21,182 bases of DNA. Source: Desulfobacteraceae bacterium. GTDB taxonomy: Bacteria; Desulfobacterota; Desulfobacteria; Desulfobacterales; Desulfobacteraceae. The stretch spans positions 1 to 21,182 of the forward strand of contig JAABSK010000022.1 of assembly GCA_011390435.1 (NCBI GenBank). Reading direction: 5' to 3'. The stretch's first letter is position 1, and the number at the start of each line of letters is the position of its first letter. The notes below the pieces were generated by a model. The model was not told where the DNA came from. It saw only the letters and a list, made by a program, of their open reading frames with translations, and searched no databases. Positions 16,193-21,182 of this stretch are shown one piece after another. The position numbers and the translations under genes were made by a program.

Positions 16193-17773
16193 TTAATTTA
16201 CGCAAATTTTCAACCCATTTTCCATGATGTACCGGTCTGACACGCACAGTGAAGACAGGCAGAAAAGAAAATCCACCAGTTTCGGGACACTGATGGGTTG
16301 ATTGAATCCGCCCAGATGGGGTCCAGTGTTCAGCACAATATCCTGTCTGCCTTTCTGAATTGTGTTCACGGCACAATCTGTGTATCCCCTTGAGATCAGA
16401 AATTCCTGAAACTCGGTATCACTCATGCGCAGCTGATCTGGAATGCGCAGCGCTTCTTCCATATCATGATCCACTCCCATGGTCTCAATGAGGTCATCCA
16501 CCAGCGCGATTGTGAAAAAACGGTCAATATGGGGAGGTGGAAAACCTGTTATTCCCTGATAGTATGAGATGAACACCTCCCTGAGGATATCTGTGAACAG
16601 TTTTTTATCAAACAGGCTCCGGGTATCAATCGGTTGTCCTGCATCATCAAGGCCAACCTTTTCAGGGGCCTTGTTGCGGAAAAAACTCCCCAGCACCAGA
16701 ATAAAACCCAGGAGATGTTCTCCAATAAAATGGCGCAATTGGCGGGTGTTCGGGATGGAAACAAGATGTTCAAAATCCCGGATTCCTGACTGGGCAAAAT
16801 TGGGAAAGCGGCTGGATTCAAGCCATCGATCCAGGCGGCCGCCCAGCTCCCATTGATACCGTCCGCCGTCGTTTCGCCGGGATTGCTGCACCCGGTTGTG
16901 GAACAATGGGATAATGGCGGTGTGGATCAGCCCTTTTGACACCATTTTTCCAAGCAGCCGGGCGTTCCGTTGAAACACTTCGTGCAGGGATGAATGGTTG
17001 TTAAAGACAGCCGGGTCATTTGGATAGTGAAAATATTCAGGGGTTGTCAGATAGACAATGGCGGTATGGCGGTCTGATATTTCAGGGTTTTGAAAGATGA
17101 AATCCGGAAGTGCACTCAGATGGAACACATATTTATCCTGAATGCAAACCGGTTCAGGAATGTGAAAACGTGATCTGCTGCAAGGTGGATGACAGCGCAG
17201 AAAGTTAAGCCAAAACGCTTCTGCTGCAATTTCGATGATGTTGTCGACAGATCTGGCAAACTTGATACACCCGGTTTTCTGTCCGGGCATTTTAAATTTC
17301 AGGGTTCTGCCATGCCAGTGCATGGGACAGTCAGCGTCAAGCTTGAGGTGGGAGAACAGCTTGGCATATGAGATGGGCAAAACAGCTCCGGCTGATTCCA
17401 TGTTGATCGCAGGACCGGAAATATTTAATGGCAAAGACCCCAGTGCTTCTGCCACTGCTCTGTGTTTTCTGCCGGTGGTGCTCAGCAGCAGATTTTGAAG
17501 TTGAAAAAGTGTTGGTCCAGCCAATGGATGGGAACGGATTTTCGACAGCTGGATAAGGGTTTCGGCTGCGGATTTGTATAGGAAATATGCCTGTTTTTTA
17601 TTGTCGAATTGATTCGAAGCAATCAACGAGACAAGCGATGATGTGGTTTGATCTGTGATGGTATCCGGTGACTTTTCCAGGTGCTGGCAAAGATAATCCA
17701 CTGCCATGTAGGCCTGAGAAAAACCAATGTTCTGATTTAAAATCTGCTGTTCTGTTTGAACCCGTGTGTTCAC
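16193..17773 (-). CDS. Unrecognised 526-residue protein, possibly kinase-fold
   Basis: I do not recognise this protein. It has no signal peptide or clear membrane helix and is rich in His, Arg and Phe. Residues 1-120 look helical and repeat-like (AETLIQLSKI, AVAEALGSLPL). The central part, about 150-300, has the order of elements found in protein-kinase-like folds: a strand with a lysine (GCIKFAR, K171), a helix with glutamates (IIEIAAEAFWLNFL, E181/E185), a hinge-like strand (KYVFHLS), and a helix-loop, GKMVSKGLIHTAIIPLFHN (276-293), resembling a catalytic-loop region. The usual HxD and DFG motifs are not clear, so this is only a hypothesis. The loop is followed by RYQWELGGRLDRW, then a helical C-terminus. 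Start GTG 17773 has GGAAGGGA about nine bases upstream. The long intact frame in an operon supports a real gene. Confidence 0.75.
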   Translation of the reverse strand: MNTRVQTEQQILNQNIGFSQAYMAVDYLCQHLEKSPDTITDQTTSSLVSLIASNQFDNKKQAYFLYKSAAETLIQLSKIRSHPLAGPTLFQLQNLLLSTTGRKHRAVAEALGSLPLNISGPAINMESAGAVLPISYAKLFSHLKLDADCPMHWHGRTLKFKMPGQKTGCIKFARSVDNIIEIAAEAFWLNFLRCHPPCSRSRFHIPEPVCIQDKYVFHLSALPDFIFQNPEISDRHTAIVYLTTPEYFHYPNDPAVFNNHSSLHEVFQRNARLLGKMVSKGLIHTAIIPLFHNRVQQSRRNDGGRYQWELGGRLDRWLESSRFPNFAQSGIRDFEHLVSIPNTRQLRHFIGEHLLGFILVLGSFFRNKAPEKVGLDDAGQPIDTRSLFDKKLFTDILREVFISYYQGITGFPPPHIDRFFTIALVDDLIETMGVDHDMEEALRIPDQLRMSDTEFQEFLISRGYTDCAVNTIQKGRQDIVLNTGPHLGGFNQPISVPKLVDFLFCLSSLCVSDRYIMENGLKICVN

Positions 17774-17813
17774 TGATGTGAATCCCTTCCGGCCGGGAAT
17801 TTTTCTGCCCTGG

Positions 17814-18740
17814 CTATTGGGAAAGGCTCTCTTCTTTTATGGGTACCGGTCCGGATGAATCAATGGTGATTTGGGGGGTCGGGCGATCAGCAGTACCGGA
17901 AGTGGTGCCTTTCTGCGGATTGATGATACTCTTCATGAGCAGATCCAGATCTTTTTGCATTCGGGTAATATTGGACACCAGTTTTTTGTCCAGCGTATTG
18001 ATTTGGGTGGACAGGGCGTTGATTTTTTCATCCTGCTGGCCAAACTGTTCCATTGAGACGGTTTCCTGGCGCATACTGTTGAATTTTTTATCCAGAAGGC
18101 TCAAATCCTTTCTCAGTTCGGCAATCTGCTGTTCGTATGCAGACAGTTCCAGCAGGCGGGCATCAAACGCTTCTTTGAAAAGCCTGATTTCTTCTTTTAT
18201 CTGACCTGAGGCTGTGTCAAGCCTGGACTGGGTCTCTTTAACGGCAGCAGCTGTTTTGGTATTCATGGCCCTGACCTGCTTGTCATTGTCCGTAACCGTT
18301 TGTGCCAGTTTGGATATCTGGGCCTGTATGGTCTGCTGGTCCGCCTTTTTGGTTAATTGACCCTCCAGTGCCAGGTTTTTTTTTTCAAGATCCGGCAGGG
18401 TATTGTCCAGGTCATACCGGTTTTTGGCGATCTTGACGTCTAAGGCATTGATCGTTTCTTCCAGCTGCTGCGATATGGTTTCATACTGTCCCTGTTTGGT
18501 GGCATCCACATCCGTGACCCGCTCTTTGATGTCCAGATAGGCAAAGACAAGAACCGCACCGATCAGGCAGGGAAGAATCACTGAAATAATGGTCATCCGG
18601 TTGGACAGTTTATCGATTTTCAGGGTGTTCATCTCTTCTACAAAACTGGAAGACTGCATCAGGCTGTCTGCCTCGTCTGTTTCCGGACGGTTGTCATTGT
18701 CAAATGTTGACGGGTCAGGCCTGAATTCATTTAATCCCAT
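17814..18740 (-). CDS. Membrane-anchored coiled-coil protein of unknown function
   Basis: A 308-residue protein with a short, acidic cytoplasmic N-terminus (about 48 residues), one membrane helix at about 49-68 (TIISVILPCLIGAVLVFAYL), then about 200 residues of nearly continuous heptad-like sequence rich in Gln, Lys, Glu, Asp, Leu and Ile (ISQQLEETINALDVKI, EGQLTKKADQQTI, SYEQQIAEL-like stretches). The last 40 residues are Pro/Ser/Thr-rich and probably disordered. The topology suggests a long rod in the periplasm, or facing the cytoplasm if reversed. No enzyme motif is seen; the shape fits a scaffold, envelope spacer or sensor stalk. ATG 18740 has GGAG nine bases upstream. It lies 37 bases downstream of guaA and 40 bases before the 526-residue gene, so it is probably cotranscribed with both. 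Confidence 0.8.
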   Translation of the reverse strand: MGLNEFRPDPSTFDNDNRPETDEADSLMQSSSFVEEMNTLKIDKLSNRMTIISVILPCLIGAVLVFAYLDIKERVTDVDATKQGQYETISQQLEETINALDVKIAKNRYDLDNTLPDLEKKNLALEGQLTKKADQQTIQAQISKLAQTVTDNDKQVRAMNTKTAAAVKETQSRLDTASGQIKEEIRLFKEAFDARLLELSAYEQQIAELRKDLSLLDKKFNSMRQETVSMEQFGQQDEKINALSTQINTLDKKLVSNITRMQKDLDLLMKSIINPQKGTTSGTADRPTPQITIDSSGPVPIKEESLSQ

Positions 18741-18777
18741 TGAAATATCTCCGGTTTACTGATTGTTGCGGGTGTTG

Positions 18778-20307
18778 TTATTCCCATTCAATGGTTCCCG
18801 GTGGTTTGGATGTAATATCCAGAACCACCCGGTTGATGTTGTCCACTTCATTGATAATCCGGTTGGAAATTTTTCCCAGAAGGGCGTGGGGCAGCTTGGC
18901 CCAGTCTGCAGTCATGGCGTCATTCGATGTAACGGCACGAATGGCAATGCAGTTGCCAAAGGTCCGTTTATCTCCCATCACCCCGACACTCTTGATGGGA
19001 AGCAATACGGCAAACGACTGCCATAATTCCCGGTACAGTCCGGCATTGCGGATCTCTTCCAGTAAAATCGCATCTGCATCTCTTAAAATGTCCAGCCGTT
19101 TTCTGGTGATTTCTCCCATGATGCGAATGGCAAGACCAGGTCCTGGGAAGGGTTGGCGCCAGACCAGGTCTGGATTGATCCCCAGTTCCAGGCCCAGTTT
19201 TCTTACCTCATCTTTAAACAGCAGCTGCAACGGTTCCACCAGCTTGAGCTTCATTTTTTCAGGTAAACCGCCCACATTGTGATGGGACTTGATAATGGAA
19301 GTCGGCCCCCCAAACGCGGATTTGGATTCAATAATATCCGGGTACAATGTGCCTTGTCCGAGAAATTCCGCACCGTCAATTTTTTCGGCTTCAGCTTCAA
19401 ATACATCAATGAAGAGATTGCCGATGATCTTGCGTTTCTGTTCAGGGTCAACAACATTTTTCAAAGCGGCTAAAAAGGTTTCTGATGCATCGACAAATTT
19501 AATATTGAGATCCAGGCTGGCAGTCAGGTTTTTTTCTAGGGTCTGCTTTTCATTTTTTCTGAGCAGCCCATTGTCAACAAAAATACAATGCAGATTTTTG
19601 CCAATGGCTTTGTGAATCAGGGTTGCGGCAACCGACGAGTCCACACCGCCGGAAAGCCCCATGATCACTTTCTGGGTGCCCACGGCATTTTTGATCTGAG
19701 CGATGGCCCCATCACAGAAAGATTTCATGGTCCAGTTTTCCCGGCAGCCGCAGACATCAAATAAAAAATGGCGGATCATTTGAGACCCGTTGATAGAGTG
19801 TTCAACCTCAGGATGGAGCTGAAGCCCGTAAAATTTTCGGGTGTGATCTGCGATGGCGGCAATGGCAGTGTTCGGAGTGGATGCGGTGACTTCAAACCCT
19901 TCCGGAAGTTCGATGGCTGAATCACCGTGACTCATCCAGCACTGGAATCCGCTGTCCATATCCTTGAACAGGGGGAGCGGGTTTTTGATTTCAAGGCTGG
20001 CATACCCGTATTCACGCTTTTCAGCTTTTTTGATTTTTCCGCCCAGGGTGTGCACCATGAAATGCATGCCGTAGCAGATCCCCAGCACCGGAACGCCCAG
20101 ATCAAACAAGGATTGATCCATGGTCGGACTGTTTTTTTCGTAAACACTTGATGGGCCGCCGGAGAGAATGATTCCTTCCGGATTCAGGGCTTTGATTTTT
20201 TCCACGGGGATATCCGAAGGCTCAACCTGGCAGTAAACCTTGTGTTCTCTGACTCTTCTGGCGATCAACTGGTTGAATTGAGAACCGAAATCAATAACAA
20301 TTATCAT
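18778..20307 (-). CDS. guaA: GMP synthase (glutamine-hydrolysing)
   Basis: A 509-residue bifunctional enzyme that converts XMP to GMP with ATP and glutamine, the last step of de novo guanine nucleotide synthesis in the cytoplasm. The N-terminal class I glutamine amidotransferase shows ILSGGPSS (47-54), the nucleophile C78 in LGICYGMH, and H165 and E167 in QLHPEVEHS. The ATP-pyrophosphatase domain has the P-loop SGGVDSS (219-225). The C-terminal dimerisation domain ends in DITSKPPGTIEWE, as in the family. The length is normal (E. coli 525). ATG 20307 has AGGAA about 11 bases upstream. It appears to be the first gene of a unit with the coiled-coil, 526-residue and four-cysteine genes; no purine riboswitch fits in the short leader. 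Confidence 0.97.
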   Translation of the reverse strand: MIIVIDFGSQFNQLIARRVREHKVYCQVEPSDIPVEKIKALNPEGIILSGGPSSVYEKNSPTMDQSLFDLGVPVLGICYGMHFMVHTLGGKIKKAEKREYGYASLEIKNPLPLFKDMDSGFQCWMSHGDSAIELPEGFEVTASTPNTAIAAIADHTRKFYGLQLHPEVEHSINGSQMIRHFLFDVCGCRENWTMKSFCDGAIAQIKNAVGTQKVIMGLSGGVDSSVAATLIHKAIGKNLHCIFVDNGLLRKNEKQTLEKNLTASLDLNIKFVDASETFLAALKNVVDPEQKRKIIGNLFIDVFEAEAEKIDGAEFLGQGTLYPDIIESKSAFGGPTSIIKSHHNVGGLPEKMKLKLVEPLQLLFKDEVRKLGLELGINPDLVWRQPFPGPGLAIRIMGEITRKRLDILRDADAILLEEIRNAGLYRELWQSFAVLLPIKSVGVMGDKRTFGNCIAIRAVTSNDAMTADWAKLPHALLGKISNRIINEVDNINRVVLDITSKPPGTIEWE

Positions 20308-20332
20308 AAAAATGGTGTTCCTGTATTAAATT

Positions 20333-20384
20333 TTGTTCAAGTTTTAATATTTCCTATAATATGGGCAAAAAAGCAAGATGTTTT
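20333..20384. promoter_or_regulatory. Divergent promoter region between guaA and efp
   Basis: On the plus strand a perfect -10 TATAAT (20355-20360) has TTGTTC (20333-20338) 16 bases upstream; it would serve efp with a leader of about 110 bases. On the minus strand the same A/T block reads TATTAT (complement of 20356-20361), a five-of-six -10 for guaA, but no good -35 is seen. The two promoters would overlap and could exclude each other. Confidence 0.35.
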
Positions 20385-20475
20385 TGACTGGATGTGGTTG
20401 CCATATCGCCACGAATGTGATTAAAGGAAACATATGTAAAAATCGTGTATTGAATCAAAATTGAGGAGTGGTTTC

Positions 20476-21039
20476 ATGTATCTGGCAAGTGATTTAAGAA
20501 AGGGGTTAAAGTTTGAAATTGACGGTGAGCCCTATGTGGTTGTTGATTTTGAATTTAAAAAGCCTGGAAAGGGCCAGTCCCTTTATAAGTGCAAATTGAA
20601 AAATATGATCACCGGCAATCAGTTTGAGCGGACCTATCGTTCCGGGGATAAGTTCAAAGAAGCAGATCTGGAAGAACAGGAGATGGAATACCTGTATTCA
20701 GACAGGGATTCCTATTGTTTTATGAACACCACCAATTATGAACAGATTTTCATGACAAAAGATCAGCTGGGAGATGTCGTTGATCTGCTCAAAGATAACA
20801 CGCTGTGTACAGTTCTGTTGTATAATGGGCAGCCCATCGGCATCACCCTGCCCAATTTTGTCAATCTTCTGGTGGTGAATTCTGAACCGTGGGCAAAGGG
20901 CGATACCGCCACCGGCAGTACAAAGCCTGCCATCCTTGAAACCGGGTTTGAGGTTCAGGTGCCTCCGTTTGTTGATCAGGGTCAGATGATAAAAGTGGAC
21001 ACCCGAACCCGCGAGTATGTTGAACGGGTCAATGAGTAG
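20476..21039 (+). CDS. efp: Elongation factor P
   Basis: A 187-residue EF-P, the factor that binds between the ribosomal P and E sites and relieves stalling at polyproline stretches. The three-domain length is typical (about 185-190). The KOW-like N-terminal domain has the exposed tip KKPGKGQ with K32 at the site modified in the family, so lysine-type modification (EpmA/B-like or a related system) is more likely than the arginine rhamnosylation seen with EarP. The C-terminal OB domain ends in VPPFVDQGQMIKVDT, with TREYVERV following, the family signature. Start ATG 20476 is set by GAGGAG at 20463-20468; an in-frame TTG at 20461 lies before that site. The next gene overlaps the last eight bases. 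Modification genes are not in this window. Confidence 0.96.
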   Translation: MYLASDLRKGLKFEIDGEPYVVVDFEFKKPGKGQSLYKCKLKNMITGNQFERTYRSGDKFKEADLEEQEMEYLYSDRDSYCFMNTTNYEQIFMTKDQLGDVVDLLKDNTLCTVLLYNGQPIGITLPNFVNLLVVNSEPWAKGDTATGSTKPAILETGFEVQVPPFVDQGQMIKVDTRTREYVERVNE

Positions 21040-21182
21040 TTTCTCTCATATTTCTGATGATTTTCCCATAAAGAATGTCCTGATTGTTGATGATGAAGAC
21101 AGCCTGCGCCTGCTGCTGGTCAAAGTGCTCCAGCGGGCAGGATTTGACTTTGAGCAGGCCAAAAATGCCAATGAGGCACTGG
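21032..21182 (+). CDS. Response regulator, receiver domain, 3'-truncated by the window edge
   Basis: Only the first 50 codons are visible. They read as the start of a two-component receiver domain: after 14 leader residues comes NVLIVDDEDSLRLLL, where D20-D21 form the acidic magnesium-binding pair, then a first helix and ENT-like second strand ending at NEAL. The phospho-accepting aspartate, expected about 30 residues later, and any output domain are beyond the edge, so the class (NtrC-like, OmpR-like, single-domain or hybrid) cannot be told. The start ATG 21032 lies inside efp and overlaps its stop by eight bases; the ribosome-binding site is weak, which suggests coupling to efp translation. 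Confidence 0.8.
   Translation, partial: MSSFSHISDDFPIKNVLIVDDEDSLRLLLVKVLQRAGFDFEQAKNANEAL

Noticed and set aside
20392..20424. Ten-codon reading frame (MWLPYRHECD) in the efp leader
   Set aside because: No ribosome-binding site and no run of regulatory codons; also the nearby ATG-TAA at 20434 is most likely chance.

Overview
The window looks like a chromosomal piece of a Gram-negative, anaerobic-type deltaproteobacterium, most likely a Desulfobacterales relative. That assignment is an inference from PEP-CTERM surface proteins together with the style of the envelope genes; no ribosomal RNA or sulfate-reduction gene is present to prove it. Nearly all genes are recognisable housekeeping or envelope functions. 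No transposase, integrase, CRISPR array, toxin-antitoxin pair or defence locus is visible.

Layout. (1) 1-1310, plus strand: the 3' end of one PEP-CTERM protein gene and a second complete one, both exosortase substrates. (2) 1410-1485, minus: tRNA-Ala(GGC), divergent from (3) a plus-strand pair, ppiD (periplasmic folding factor) and an M16 zinc-peptidase lipoprotein (1669-6446). The two divergent promoters carry their -35 boxes inside a perfect 13-bp inverted repeat. (4) 6469-6885, minus: a PilZ (c-di-GMP receptor) gene with its own promoter and a structured leader. (5) 7232-14661, minus: a tightly packed five-gene unit, in transcription order suhB, rbgA/ylqF, prc/tsp, an AsmA-like giant protein and recX, driven by a good sigma70-type promoter at 14700-14728. 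(6) 14872-15987, plus: an MltD-like lytic transglycosylase with its own promoter, divergent from suhB. (7) 15991-20307, minus: guaA, a membrane-anchored coiled-coil protein, an unrecognised 526-residue protein and a 51-residue four-cysteine protein. (8) 20476 to the end, plus: efp, and the start of a response-regulator gene overlapping its stop.

Functional theme. A large share of the products act in or on the envelope: PpiD (chaperone), M16 lipoprotein and Prc (periplasmic proteolysis), AsmA-like protein (lipid transport or outer-membrane homeostasis), MltD-like enzyme (murein turnover) and PEP-CTERM proteins (surface/matrix). The rest are translation and ribosome factors (EF-P, RbgA, SuhB, tRNA-Ala), GMP synthesis and recombination control (RecX).

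Several gene starts given here are shorter than the longest open frame because ribosome-binding sites, promoters or family N-termini point inward: ppiD, suhB, rbgA, prc, recX, efp and the 51-residue protein. I did not find a clear new multi-gene system. The best candidates for new biology are the 526-residue orphan with its small Cys-rich partner downstream of guaA, the mirrored tRNA/ppiD promoters, and the hairpin leader of the PilZ gene.
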